DNA of 64,000 bases from Microvirga rosea (lineage in GTDB: Bacteria; Pseudomonadota; Alphaproteobacteria; Rhizobiales; Beijerinckiaceae), in assembly GCF_020595095.1 (NCBI RefSeq), contig NZ_JAJDOP010000004.1:1-64000 (forward strand). Reading direction: 5' to 3'. Of this stretch, positions 35,896 through 45,033 are shown piece by piece. The number at the start of each line of letters is the position of its first letter. The first letter of the stretch is position 1. The notes below the pieces were generated by a model that saw only the letters and a program-made list of their open reading frames with translations, had not been told where the DNA came from and made no database searches. A program made the translations under genes and the position numbers.

Positions 35896-35926
35896 GGAGC
35901 GGTCCCATACGGGGCCGCTCCTTTTC
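35896..35926 (+). terminator. attenuator/terminator after the OppA-like gene
   Basis: Stem GGAGCGGTCCC / GGGGCCGCTCC (11 bp with one G-U pair), loop ATAC, then TTTTCT. It lies ten bases after the stop and 33 before the permease start. Such intraoperonic terminators allow more binding protein than permease to be made. Confidence 0.85.
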
Positions 35927-35958
35927 TATTCTCAGGTTTCTCACCAGGAGAAAGCATC

Positions 35959-36879
35959 TTGCTCTCCTTTATCATGCGCCGTTTTCTGACGGCCATTCCG
36001 ACCTTACTGGTCATCGTGACGATCTCGTTCTTCCTGATCCGGCTGGCTCCCGGCGGCCCGTTCGACCTCGAGCGCCCCCTCGAAGCCAAGGTGATGGAAA
36101 ACCTCAACCGGATCTATCAGCTCGATAAGCCGCTGATTCAGCAGTACTGGCTGTACCTCTCCGCCGTCATGCACGGGGATTTCGGGCCCTCCTTCATCCT
36201 GCGCGATTTCTCGGTTGGTGAGCTCTTCGCCCGGGGCCTGCCCATTTCGATGACCCTCGGCGCCCTGGCGATCACGCTCGCGATCCTGGTGGGCGGCACC
36301 CTCGGAACGATCGCGGCCCTGCGTCAGAACAGCCTTGCCGATTATATCGTGACCGGCCTCGGCGCCATGGGCCTGACGATCCCGAACTTCGTGGTGGCGC
36401 CGGTTCTGCAGATCGTTCTCGGTCTTGCCCTTGCCTGGCTTCCCGTGGCCGGTTGGGCCGACGGGTCCCCGCGCAACCTCGTCATGCCGGTAATCGTGCT
36501 GGCCCTTCCGCAGATCGCGGTCGTGGCCCGCATGACCCGCGCGGCGATGATCGAGAACCTGCGCTCGAACCACATCCGGACCCTGCGCTCCCTCGGGCTG
36601 CCCTGGCACGTAATCGTAACCCATGCCCTGCGCGGCGCCTCGCTGCCCGTGATCTCCTATCTCGGGCCGGCGGCCGCGGCCCTGCTGACCGGTTCCGTCG
36701 TGGTCGAGACGATCTTCGGCCTTCCCGGCATCGGACGCTACTTCGTCGAGGGCGCGCTGAACCGCGACTACACGCTCGTCATGGGGACGGTCGTGGTCGT
36801 GGCCGTGTTCGTGCTCATCTTCAACCTCGTGGTCGACATTCTCTACGCCGTCGTCGATCCGCGCATTCGTTTTGATTGA
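35959..36879 (+). CDS. OppB-like ABC permease
   Basis: Start is a TTG (MLSFIMRRF) eight bases after AGGAG; the first ATG, 15 bases later, is too far from that site. The 306-residue permease has six TM segments, the OppB start FLTAIPTLLVIVTISFFLIRLAPGGPF and the EAA loop (RAAMIENLRSNHIRTLRSLGLPW). The size equals E. coli OppB. Second gene of the transporter operon. Confidence 0.9.
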   Translation: MLSFIMRRFLTAIPTLLVIVTISFFLIRLAPGGPFDLERPLEAKVMENLNRIYQLDKPLIQQYWLYLSAVMHGDFGPSFILRDFSVGELFARGLPISMTLGALAITLAILVGGTLGTIAALRQNSLADYIVTGLGAMGLTIPNFVVAPVLQIVLGLALAWLPVAGWADGSPRNLVMPVIVLALPQIAVVARMTRAAMIENLRSNHIRTLRSLGLPWHVIVTHALRGASLPVISYLGPAAAALLTGSVVVETIFGLPGIGRYFVEGALNRDYTLVMGTVVVVAVFVLIFNLVVDILYAVVDPRIRFD

Positions 36880-36887
36880 GGGCCGTC

Positions 36888-38024
36888 ATGGCTGAAGGCG
36901 CCGCACTTCCCATCGAAACCCTTGCCGATCCCGTATCCGGACGTTCCCTCTGGGTCGAAGCCAGGGGCCGTCTGCTCAACAACAAGGCCGCCGTGGCCAG
37001 CATCGTGCTGCTGGGGTTCATCGCCATCGCCTGCATCTTCGGGCCGCTCGTCACCGGGCACCCGTTCGATCAGGTCTATCCCGACTACGTGAAGGTTCCG
37101 GCAAGCCTGGAAGCCTATCCGAAGGCGGACCAGATCACGCCGCAGATCGAGCGCATCGGCGCCCGCGTCCGGGGCAAGCCCGAGAACATCCAGGTGAAGG
37201 GAGACAACGTCACCGTGACCCTGGTGGGGCAGCGGCCCATCGACGAGCGGCTTCTCGCCTATTTCGAGCGCTCCGACATGTTCGGCGCCGCCAAGATCGC
37301 CGAGAAGACGGATGAAGGCAAACGCATCGTCGTCGACGTGCCTTTGAAGAAAAAGTACTTCCTCTTCGGGACCGACACGAACGGCCGCGATCTTCTCACC
37401 CGCACGATGAAGGCCGGTCAGATCTCGCTGGCCATCGGTCTCCTCGCCACCTTCGTGGCCATCCTGATCGGCGTCGCCTACGGCGCGACCTCCGGCTATC
37501 TCGGAGGCCGGGCCGACCTGATCATGATGCGCGTGGTGGACGTGATCTACTCGCTCCCATTCATCTTCTTCGTGATCATGCTGGTCGTCTTCTTCGGCCG
37601 CAACTTCATCCTGATGTTCATCGCCGTCGGCGCGGTGGAATGGCTGGACATGGCGCGCATCGTCCGTGGCCAGACCCTTTCCATCAAACGCCAGGAATAC
37701 GTGCAGGCGGCCGAAGCGCTGGGGGTCGAGACGAAGGGCATCATCCGCCGTCACGTCATCCCGAACACCCTCGGTCCCGTGGTCGTCTACATGACCCTTC
37801 TGGTTCCGAAGGTGATCCTCCTGGAGAGCTTCCTGTCCTTCCTGGGACTTGGCGTTCAGGAGCCCAACACCAGCCTCGGGGTGCTCATCTCGGAAGGCGC
37901 GAAGAACATCCAGGGCGCCACCTGGATGTTGCTCTATCCGTCCCTGACCCTGATCGCGATCCTGTTCTGCCTCAACTTCATCGGTGACGGCTTGCGCGAC
38001 GCCCTCGACCCGAAGGATCGTTAA
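36888..38024 (+). CDS. OppC-like ABC permease with enlarged periplasmic loop
   Basis: A 378-residue permease. TM1 (KAAVASIVLLGFIAIACIFGPLV) is followed by about 110 hydrophilic residues (HPFDQVYPDYVKV ... KKKYFLFGTDTNGRDLL) before TM2, much more than in E. coli OppC (302 aa). The EAA loop is EYVQAAEALGVETKGIIRRHVIPN. The extra domain probably extends into the periplasm and contacts the binding protein. ATG 36888 is preferred over a TTG 12 bases earlier. Confidence 0.9.
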   Translation: MAEGAALPIETLADPVSGRSLWVEARGRLLNNKAAVASIVLLGFIAIACIFGPLVTGHPFDQVYPDYVKVPASLEAYPKADQITPQIERIGARVRGKPENIQVKGDNVTVTLVGQRPIDERLLAYFERSDMFGAAKIAEKTDEGKRIVVDVPLKKKYFLFGTDTNGRDLLTRTMKAGQISLAIGLLATFVAILIGVAYGATSGYLGGRADLIMMRVVDVIYSLPFIFFVIMLVVFFGRNFILMFIAVGAVEWLDMARIVRGQTLSIKRQEYVQAAEALGVETKGIIRRHVIPNTLGPVVVYMTLLVPKVILLESFLSFLGLGVQEPNTSLGVLISEGAKNIQGATWMLLYPSLTLIAILFCLNFIGDGLRDALDPKDR

Positions 38025-38025
38025 G

Positions 38026-39660
38026 ATGGCTGATCCCGTTCTGACAGTTCGAAACCTGAATGTTCGCTTCCGGACCGGAGACGGCATTCTTCACGCCGTC
38101 AAGGGCATCGATCTCGACGTGAATGCGGGCGAGACCGTCGCCATCGTCGGAGAATCGGGTTCGGGCAAGAGCCAGACCATGATGTCCGTCATGGGCCTCC
38201 TCGCCTCGAACGGCTGGGCCGAAGGGTCCGTAAAGTACAGGGGCGACGAGCTCGTCGGGCTTTCTCCCGACAAGCTCAACCGGTACCGTGGCTCCAAGCT
38301 GACGATGATCTTTCAGGAGCCGATGACGTCGCTCGATCCGCTCTACCGGATCGGCGAACAGCTGGCCCTGCCGCTCACGACGCATGGCGGACTGAGCAAG
38401 GCGGAGGCCCGTCGTCGCGCCATCGAGCTTCTCGAACTCGTGCGGATCCCCGATCCGCAACGGCGCATCGACTCCTACCCCCATGAAATGTCCGGCGGCC
38501 AGCGCCAGCGCGTCATGATCGCCATGGCCCTCGCCAACAATCCGGACGTCCTGATCGCCGACGAGCCGACGACCGCTCTCGACGTGACGGTCCAGGCCCG
38601 GATCCTGGAGCTTCTGGCCGACCTGCAGAAGCGGCTGGGCATGTCGATCGTCTTCATCACCCATGACCTCGGCATCGTCCGCCGCTTCGCCGACCGCACT
38701 TATGTGATGAAGCGCGGCGAGGTCGTCGAAAGCGGCGCCACGTCGGACATCTTCGCGGCTCCGAAGCATCCCTATACGCAGATGCTGATCGATGCGGAGC
38801 CGAGGGGCACGAAGGAGCCTGCTCCGGCCGGGTCTCCCCTCGTTCTCGACGCAAGGGACGTGAAGGTTTCCTTCGTTCTGAAATCCAACCTGTTCGGCCA
38901 GCCCACCCACGTGCTCAACGCGGTTGACGGCGTGAGCCTCTCCGTACGTGCCGGCGAGACCGTCGGCGTGGTCGGCGAGTCGGGCTCCGGCAAGTCCACC
39001 CTGGGGCGTGCCGTGCTGCGGTTGCAGTCGGCCAGCGGCATGGTGCGGTTCGAGGACCGCAATCTGATGCCGCTCGACCGCGCGGGCATGCGTCCCTTGC
39101 GCCGTCACCTGCAGCTGGTGTTCCAGGATCCTTTCGGCTCCCTTTCCCCGCGCATGACGGCGGGCGAAATCGTGACCGAAGGACTTTTGGTCCACGAGCC
39201 CCGTATCTCCCGTCGGGATCGGGACCGGCGCGCCGCGCAGGCTTTCGAGGAGGTGCGGCTGGAGCCGGGGTGGCGCAACCGCTTCCCCCACGAATTCTCG
39301 GGCGGGCAGCGCCAGCGCATTGCCATCGCCCGCGCCATGATCCTGCATCCGAAGCTCGTCGTTCTGGACGAACCGACATCCGCTCTCGACCGGTCGGTGC
39401 AGAAGGAAATCGTCGAACTCCTGCGTGACCTGCAGAAGGCCCATGGCCTCGCCTACGTGTTCATCAGCCACGACCTCGCGGTCGTCCGGGCGCTTTCGGA
39501 CGAAATCATGGTCATGAAGAACGGCAAGGTGGTCGAGCGGGGCTCCGCGGAGGAAATCTTCGAACGGCCTCGGGAGGATTATACCCGCGATCTCATCGCG
39601 GCCGCCTTCCTGAAGGAACGGGGTGTCGCCGCGCCTACCCCCGCGACACTGGCTTCCTGA
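38026..39660 (+). CDS. OppD-OppF fused ABC ATPase
   Basis: One 544-residue protein carrying two ABC modules, as in GsiA or YejF. Module 1 (about 5-255) has [18 protein letters not shown] and [10 protein letters not shown]; module 2 (about 285-535) has [18 protein letters not shown] and [10 protein letters not shown]. Each ends with the OppD/F-type switch region THD / SHD. In Opp systems the two ATPases are usually separate genes; fusion guarantees 1:1 stoichiometry. Last gene of the operon, two bases after the OppC-like gene. Confidence 0.92.
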   Translation: MADPVLTVRNLNVRFRTGDGILHAVKGIDLDVNAGETVAIVGESGSGKSQTMMSVMGLLASNGWAEGSVKYRGDELVGLSPDKLNRYRGSKLTMIFQEPMTSLDPLYRIGEQLALPLTTHGGLSKAEARRRAIELLELVRIPDPQRRIDSYPHEMSGGQRQRVMIAMALANNPDVLIADEPTTALDVTVQARILELLADLQKRLGMSIVFITHDLGIVRRFADRTYVMKRGEVVESGATSDIFAAPKHPYTQMLIDAEPRGTKEPAPAGSPLVLDARDVKVSFVLKSNLFGQPTHVLNAVDGVSLSVRAGETVGVVGESGSGKSTLGRAVLRLQSASGMVRFEDRNLMPLDRAGMRPLRRHLQLVFQDPFGSLSPRMTAGEIVTEGLLVHEPRISRRDRDRRAAQAFEEVRLEPGWRNRFPHEFSGGQRQRIAIARAMILHPKLVVLDEPTSALDRSVQKEIVELLRDLQKAHGLAYVFISHDLAVVRALSDEIMVMKNGKVVERGSAEEIFERPREDYTRDLIAAAFLKERGVAAPTPATLAS

Positions 39661-39675
39661 TATCGGAACCGGGAC

Positions 39676-39706
39676 GCCATGGCGCGAATTGAATCTGCGC
39701 CATGGC
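39676..39706. repeat. perfect 10-bp inverted repeat over the start of the LigD-like gene
   Basis: GCCATGGCGC (39676-39685) pairs with GCGCCATGGC (39697-39706) across an 11-base loop. The ATG of the LigD-like gene (39702) lies in the right arm, and no Shine-Dalgarno is visible upstream. In RNA the start would be in a GC-rich hairpin. Alternatively it is the T-less terminator of the Opp operon. Confidence 0.7.
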
Positions 39707-41291
39707 AAAGCTCGCACCCTATCGCGCCAAGCGCGACTTCACCAAGACCTCCGAGCCGAAGGGAGGATCTTCCCGCCGGCACGGTTCGTCCTTCGTCATC
39801 CAGAAGCACGATGCTTCCCGCCTGCACTACGATTTCCGCCTGGAGATGGACGGGGTCCTGAAGAGCTGGGCGGTCGCCAAGGGACCAAGCTTCGTTCCCG
39901 GGGACAAGCGCCTTGCGGTGGAGGTCGAGGATCATCCCCTCGCCTACGGCGATTTCGAAGGCACGATCCCGGAAGGTCAGTATGGCGGCGGCACCGTCAT
40001 GCTGTGGGATCGCGGAACCTGGGAGCCGGAAGGCGACCCGGCGGAAGGCTATGCCAAAGGTCGCCTCAGTTTCCGCCTCGACGGTCAAAAGCTGCACGGC
40101 ACATGGCATCTGGTCCGCATGGCGAAGCGTCCGCGGGAAAAACAGCCTTCCTGGCTCCTGATCAAGGCCGATGACGGGTTCGCACGCAGTGCCGACGATC
40201 CCGACATCCTGGAGGAGGCTCCCTCATCCGTCAAAACGGGCCGCTCCCTTGACGAGATTGCCGGCAATAAGACGAAGGCCTCCGAGACAAAGTCTTCCAA
40301 GACAAAACCCGCCGCGACAAAATCCACCTCCGCCGCGAAGCCGGCGCCACGGGCGAAGGCCGCATCGAAGAAAGTCGCTGCGAAGGACACCGACCGGGTC
40401 GAAGTGGCCGGCGTCTCCCTGTCCCATCCCGACCGCGTATTGTGGGATGAACAGGGGGTCACGAAGCAGCAACTGGCTGAATTCTATGTCGGCATCTCAG
40501 AATGGTTGCTGCCCCACCTGGTGGATCGGCCGCTGACGCTGATCCGCTGCCCTTCGGGAGCACAGAAGAGCTGTTTCGTCCAACGCCACGCATGGCAGGG
40601 CCTATCGGATTTCATCGAGCGCCACAGCGTTCGCGACGACGGTGGCACGATGGAAATCTTGAGTGTGCATGACATTCAGGGTGTCGTAGCGCTGGTCCAG
40701 GCAGGCGTTCTCGAGATGCATGTGTGGAGCGCCACCTTGGCCGATCTGGAGCGCCCCGACCGGATCATTTTCGATCTCGATCCGGGCGAAGGCGTCGGCT
40801 GGCCCCTCGTGATCGAAGGGGCTCGCGCGATCCGGGACCGGTTGAAAGGTCTGGGCCTCGAGAGCTTCGTCAAGACGACCGGCGGCAAGGGTCTGCATGT
40901 GGTGGCGCCATTGACCCCGAAGGCATCCTGGAAAGACGCGATGACGTTCACCCGCGATCTTGCGCAGGCCATGGCGGCGGACGAACCCAAACGCTACACG
41001 ACCACATCCGTGAAGCAGGAACGTGAAGGCAGGATCTTCATCGATTACCTTCGCAACAATCGCGAAGCGACTGCGGTCGCGCCCTATTCGACCCGATCGC
41101 GCCCGGGTGCTCCCGTCTCGACGCCCTTGGCCTGGGAGGAACTTTCCGCGAAAATCAAGCCCAATGGCTTTACCGTGCAGAACCTGGGCAAACGCCTCGC
41201 GGCACTCCGTCGGGATCCTTGGGCCGATATGGCCAAAGTCGACCAGATCCTCCCCGCTCCCACACGGAAGCGACGCTCACCCAGGCGGTAG
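39702..41291 (+). CDS. LigD-like phosphoesterase-polymerase protein lacking the ligase domain
   Basis: A 529-residue protein. Residues about 10-160 are a LigD-type 3'-phosphoesterase with all metal and phosphate residues (H36, H42, D44, R46, H78, Y82). SVKTGRSLDEIA (near 178-190) is the segment that in LigD precedes the ligase domain. A Lys/Ser/Ala-rich linker (about 190-230) follows instead, and then a full archaeo-eukaryotic-primase-type polymerase (about 232-520; SHPDRVLW, FDLDPGEG with D-x-D, TTGGKGLHVVAPL, GRIFIDYLRN). The ligase motif KxDG is absent. It may trim and fill ends for another ligase in Ku-dependent repair. No ku gene is in the window. Confidence 0.88.
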   Translation: MAKLAPYRAKRDFTKTSEPKGGSSRRHGSSFVIQKHDASRLHYDFRLEMDGVLKSWAVAKGPSFVPGDKRLAVEVEDHPLAYGDFEGTIPEGQYGGGTVMLWDRGTWEPEGDPAEGYAKGRLSFRLDGQKLHGTWHLVRMAKRPREKQPSWLLIKADDGFARSADDPDILEEAPSSVKTGRSLDEIAGNKTKASETKSSKTKPAATKSTSAAKPAPRAKAASKKVAAKDTDRVEVAGVSLSHPDRVLWDEQGVTKQQLAEFYVGISEWLLPHLVDRPLTLIRCPSGAQKSCFVQRHAWQGLSDFIERHSVRDDGGTMEILSVHDIQGVVALVQAGVLEMHVWSATLADLERPDRIIFDLDPGEGVGWPLVIEGARAIRDRLKGLGLESFVKTTGGKGLHVVAPLTPKASWKDAMTFTRDLAQAMAADEPKRYTTTSVKQEREGRIFIDYLRNNREATAVAPYSTRSRPGAPVSTPLAWEELSAKIKPNGFTVQNLGKRLAALRRDPWADMAKVDQILPAPTRKRRSPRR

Positions 41292-41296
41292 AAGGG

Positions 41297-41932
41297 TCAT
41301 ATCAGGGGAGCCTTGAGCCCTTCGGCCTCGAACGTTTTTTGCACGGCCGGGCGCGCAAGCGCCCGTTCGGCCAAGGCCAGAAGGTTCGGCAGCGTCCGTG
41401 GCGGACGGGGCATGCCGCGGCCCCAGCGGATCAGCATCAGCAGGAACAAGTCTGCGGCGGAGAATTGATCGCCGAGAAGCCAGGTCTTGTCGCCCAGTTG
41501 AGCGGAGATCACGTCGAACATGTGATTCAGCCGCCGCTCGGCCGCGTGCTTGACGCTCGGGACAGCCGCCTCATCGTCCGCGTGTTCATAGGGATAGAAC
41601 CAGGCGCGGTATTCCGCCTGCGGCGTGTTCGAAAGGTGGATCATCCACTTGTAGAATTGGGCCCGCTCCTTGGTGCCGACAGGCGGCGCCAATCCGGCCT
41701 GCGGAAACTTGTCGACCAGATGAAGCGCGATGGCGGCAGTCTCGAACAGCACCAGGTCGTCATCGACCAGAACCGGGATGCGGCCGTTGGGATTGAGCCG
41801 GAGATACTCCGCGCTCTTCTGCGCGTTCTCCTCCCTGTTCACGAGGCGCAGCTCGAACTCCACCCCGATTTCCCGCAACATCATGTGAGGAAGAAGGCTG
41901 GCATTGCCGGGAAAGTAGTAGAGCGCGAGCAT
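41297..41932 (-). CDS. glutathione S-transferase family protein
   Basis: Start MLALYYFPGNASLLPHMML at 41932 (211 residues). The N-terminal thioredoxin-fold domain ends with the glutathione-contacting VLFETAAIALHLVD ('ES/ET' motif), and the C-terminal helical domain has GDQFSAADLFLLMLIRW. It resembles beta/theta-type bacterial GSTs in which Ser or Cys near residue 10 activates glutathione; here Ser12 is the candidate. The substrate is unknown. Convergent with the LigD-like gene. Confidence 0.85.
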   Translation of the reverse strand: MLALYYFPGNASLLPHMMLREIGVEFELRLVNREENAQKSAEYLRLNPNGRIPVLVDDDLVLFETAAIALHLVDKFPQAGLAPPVGTKERAQFYKWMIHLSNTPQAEYRAWFYPYEHADDEAAVPSVKHAAERRLNHMFDVISAQLGDKTWLLGDQFSAADLFLLMLIRWGRGMPRPPRTLPNLLALAERALARPAVQKTFEAEGLKAPLI

Positions 41933-42076
41933 CGAATTCGCCTTCCGTTCAAAGCTTGACCGCAAGCCTGATTAGTTTCCTTCCACGGGAGAGTAAAGCT
42001 GCAACCTTTCCATTCCGTTCGCCTGCTCTAAGGTCGTGTTCTGTCGCCGGTGCCTTTTGCAGGAGAAACAGACAAC

Positions 42077-42901
42077 ATGTCGGATCGGACTCATGCCTTG
42101 GTCGAAAAATACCGGGTCAAGCCGGGAAAGACCGTAAAGCTCAAGGATTTCGATCCGCGCGACAAGAGCGGTTTGGGCGATGAGGATCTCACCAAGGCGG
42201 AGACGGCGGAACTGGCGCGCGATATCGATGCGCTGCAGGACCGTCTCTACGCCGAAGGGGCGCGGTCTCTGCTCGTCATTCTCCAAGGAACCGATACGGC
42301 CGGAAAGGACGGGACGATCCGCGGCGTCTTCAATGAGACGGGACCGATCGGCGTCTCGGTGACGGCGTTTCGGGCGCCGACGGAAGCCGAACTGGCTCAC
42401 GACTACCTCTGGCGCGCCCATCTGGCGGCTCCCAAACGCGGGATGATCGGCATTTTCAACAGGTCTCACTATGAGGACGTGCTGGTCGGAAAAGTGCGTG
42501 AGCTCGCGACCAAGAAAGCCATCGAGCAGCGCTACGAGCAGATCAATGCCTTTGAAAGGATGTTGACCGACAACGGCACCGTCATCCTCAAATTCATGCT
42601 CCACATCTCGAAGGACGAGCAAAAGGAGCGTCTGCAGGAACGCCTCGACGATCCCAAGAAGCACTGGAAGTTCAACCCCGGCGATCTGGAGGACCGGAAG
42701 CGGTGGGACGATTTCCAGGAGGCCTACGAGATCATGCTCAACCGTTGCTCGACCGACTGGGCGCCCTGGTACGTGATTCCGGCCGACCGGAAATGGGTCC
42801 GCAACGCGATCATCGCCCGTATCGTCAAGGCGACGCTTGAGGACATGGACCCGAAATACCCGAAACAATCGTGGGATCCCAAGGATTTTACAGTCGACTG
42901 A
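42077..42901 (+). CDS. ppk2: polyphosphate kinase 2 (PPK2, class III-like)
   Basis: A 274-residue PPK2 with the N-terminal YRVKPGKTVKLKDFDP of the polyphosphate:nucleotide phosphotransferase subgroup (TIGR03709). Walker A is GTDTAGKDG (71-79), the lid region AAPKRGMIGIFNRSHYEDVLV, and a Walker B-like LKFMLHIS. It transfers phosphate between polyphosphate and AMP/ADP. AGGAG lies ten bases before the ATG at 42077; an in-frame start 27 bases earlier is less likely. The gene stands alone, 50 bases past the divergent GST. Full family length. Confidence 0.9.
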   Translation: MSDRTHALVEKYRVKPGKTVKLKDFDPRDKSGLGDEDLTKAETAELARDIDALQDRLYAEGARSLLVILQGTDTAGKDGTIRGVFNETGPIGVSVTAFRAPTEAELAHDYLWRAHLAAPKRGMIGIFNRSHYEDVLVGKVRELATKKAIEQRYEQINAFERMLTDNGTVILKFMLHISKDEQKERLQERLDDPKKHWKFNPGDLEDRKRWDDFQEAYEIMLNRCSTDWAPWYVIPADRKWVRNAIIARIVKATLEDMDPKYPKQSWDPKDFTVD

Positions 42902-42993
42902 TCCCAAGGGATGACTGGCCTTGGCCCCTCCTGGCCGTCAAGCTTGGCTTGAGGGGCTTGCCGAGAAGCCCCTTGAGCGCGACAATATCCCGT

Positions 42994-43830
42994 ATGAAAA
43001 GCATTCTCGTTCCCATTGAAGATCACGGCGTGGCAGAGCCTGTTCTTGAAACAGCTCTGCATCTCGGCACCATGTTCGACAGCTACATGGAAGGCGTGGC
43101 GATCACTCCCGATTATCCGGTGGTTCTGCCCGTCGATATCGCCATCGGCGTTCCCTCGCCCATCACCCCCGAGAACCGGGCCGAGATGGCGAAATCCTGC
43201 CGGGAGCGCTTCGAGGCTTTCATGATCAAGAAGCAGATCCCTCGGGCAGCATCGGCCCTGGCCGGTCTCAGCTTCGGCTGGCGCCAGGACGGGCTGATGG
43301 AAGATGCCTTCCTCGGGGCCTATGGACGCGTTTTCGACATCACCGTCGTGGGCCGCCCGGACGGTGTCGACGGCCACACCCGTCTTTCAACCGTCGAAGC
43401 CGCTCTTTTCGAAACCGGACGGCCGGTTCTGATCGCACCGCCACAGCCCCCTTCGACGTTCGGGAACACCATCGTCATCGCCTGGAACCGCAGCACGGAA
43501 ACGGCCCGGGCCGTCATGGGCGCCATGCCGCTTCTCGCCAGGGCCCGCCGCACCATCGTGCTCGAACTCGAGGATTGGGGCGTCCCGGGCCCCTCGGGAT
43601 CCGAACTGGTTCGCTCTCTTCGCATGCACAACATCAACGCGGATGCCATCGTGGCCGCCGATCCCTCGAACCGCCCCGGTGAAGCGATCCTGTCGGAAGC
43701 GGCGGCCTTGAACTGCGATCTCCTGGTGAAGGGGGCTTATACCCAGAGCCGCCTGCGGCAGATGTTCTTCGGCGGAGCAACGAGCCACATCCTCGGAAAC
43801 ACGACCATCCCGGTCCTGATGGCCCATTAG
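42994..43830 (+). CDS. tandem universal stress protein
   Basis: A 278-residue protein with two Usp domains: first MKSILVPIEDHGVAEPVLETALHLG (1-145), second NTIVIAWNRSTETARAVMGAMPLL (about 155-278) ending GGATSHILGNTTIPVLMAH. Only the second keeps a recognisable ATP-site pattern (KGAYTQSRLRQMFFGGATSH). No clear ribosome site precedes the ATG. A GC-rich stem-loop (AGGGGCTT...AAGCCCCT, 42952-42973) lies in the leader, just after ppk2, and might terminate that gene. Confidence 0.85.
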   Translation: MKSILVPIEDHGVAEPVLETALHLGTMFDSYMEGVAITPDYPVVLPVDIAIGVPSPITPENRAEMAKSCRERFEAFMIKKQIPRAASALAGLSFGWRQDGLMEDAFLGAYGRVFDITVVGRPDGVDGHTRLSTVEAALFETGRPVLIAPPQPPSTFGNTIVIAWNRSTETARAVMGAMPLLARARRTIVLELEDWGVPGPSGSELVRSLRMHNINADAIVAADPSNRPGEAILSEAAALNCDLLVKGAYTQSRLRQMFFGGATSHILGNTTIPVLMAH

Positions 43831-43902
43831 AAAAACAAGGCTGAGCCCAGTCGTGAGGCCCCGTTGCCGGAATGTGACCTGTTCTGACGTCCGGAAAATC
43901 CC

Positions 43903-44832
43903 ATGACGGAAAATCGCATGACGGCGAATACCGCACTTGTCCTCGATGAACGCTTCCGGCGGCTCGTGATCTCGTCCGCCCGGCTCGAAAAGCTCGCGGA
44001 GGGATTCCGCTGGGCGGAGGGACCGGCTTATTTCCCGGCCGGTCGCTATCTCGTTTGGAGCGATATCCCCAACGACCGGATGATGCGGCTCGATGAGACC
44101 TCCGGCCATGTCAGCGTGTTCCGGCAACCGGCGGCCTATTCCAACGGCAACACCGTCGACCGGCAGGGCCGCCTCGTCACCTGCGAGCACGGGAATCGCC
44201 GCGTGACCCGCACGGAGCATGACGGCTCGATCACTGTCCTCGCGAGTCATTACGGCGGCAAGCGCCTCAACAGCCCCAACGATGTGGTCGTGAGATCCGA
44301 TGGCTCGATCTGGTTCAGCGATCCCGCCTACGGAATCGATTCAGATTACGAAGGGCATAAGGCGGAGAGCGAGATCGGTGCCTGCCATGTCTATCGCGTC
44401 GATCCGCAGACCGGCGCCGTCACGATCGCCGCAGACGATTTCGTGCGCCCGAACGGGATCGCTTTCTCGCCGGATGAAAAGCGCCTCTACGTCGCCGATA
44501 CGGGCGCAACCCATGTGGAGGACGGGCCACGCCATATCCGGGTCTTCGACGTCGATCGGGACGGCAAGCTGACCGACGGGCGCGTCTTTGCCGTCTGCAC
44601 GGCCGGGCTCTTCGACGGTTTTCGGCTCGATGAAGCGGGACGGATCTGGACCAGCGCCGGCGATGGGGTCCATTGCTACGATCCTGACGGAACATTGATC
44701 GGCAAGATCCTGGTGCCCGAGGTCGTCGCGAACGTGGCGTTCGGCGGCCCGAAGCGAAACCGCCTCTATATCTGCGCAACCACGTCGCTTTACGCGATCA
44801 TGCTTCCGGTCAACGGCGCCAAGACCGTTTGA
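43903..44832 (+). CDS. SMP-30/gluconolactonase-family lactonase
   Basis: A 309-residue six-bladed beta-propeller. Metal ligands are visible: Glu in WAEGPAYF, Asn in RLNSPNDVVV, Asn in RPNGIAFS and Asp in LFDGFRLDEAG. These are the ligands of gluconolactonase and SMP-30. It hydrolyses a sugar lactone, but the sugar is not evident and no sugar genes lie nearby. Two near-repeated starts exist (MTENR-, MTANT-, 15 bases apart); either may be used. Confidence 0.88.
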   Translation: MTENRMTANTALVLDERFRRLVISSARLEKLAEGFRWAEGPAYFPAGRYLVWSDIPNDRMMRLDETSGHVSVFRQPAAYSNGNTVDRQGRLVTCEHGNRRVTRTEHDGSITVLASHYGGKRLNSPNDVVVRSDGSIWFSDPAYGIDSDYEGHKAESEIGACHVYRVDPQTGAVTIAADDFVRPNGIAFSPDEKRLYVADTGATHVEDGPRHIRVFDVDRDGKLTDGRVFAVCTAGLFDGFRLDEAGRIWTSAGDGVHCYDPDGTLIGKILVPEVVANVAFGGPKRNRLYICATTSLYAIMLPVNGAKTV

Positions 44833-44854
44833 GGCAGAGCCATTTGAGGATGGC

Positions 44855-44876
44855 CATGCCCCGGGAACGGGGCATG
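44855..44876. terminator. hairpin after the lactonase gene
   Basis: CATGCCCCG and CGGGGCATG form a perfect 9-bp stem closed by a GGAA tetraloop, 22 bases after the stop. It lacks a T run, so it may stabilise mRNA rather than terminate. The rest of the 201-base gap to 45034 shows nothing I can support. Confidence 0.45.
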
Positions 44877-45033
44877 AATGCCCGTTGAGCGCTTGTGAAC
44901 CGGACTCGCTTCCCTCATGAAGGGCCGATCACGATTGCCTTTCGGCCTTTGCCTGGAAGAACGCAGGCGGCCAGATGAAGAGATTTGCCATGCCCCCCGA
45001 CGATCCGGAACTCACCGCTGCCGGAGCTGATAG

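Noticed and set aside
42952-42973. Rho-independent terminator after ppk2
   Set aside because: The 8-bp stem AGGGGCTT/AAGCCCCT is real but has no T run, so I mention it only under the neighbouring gene.
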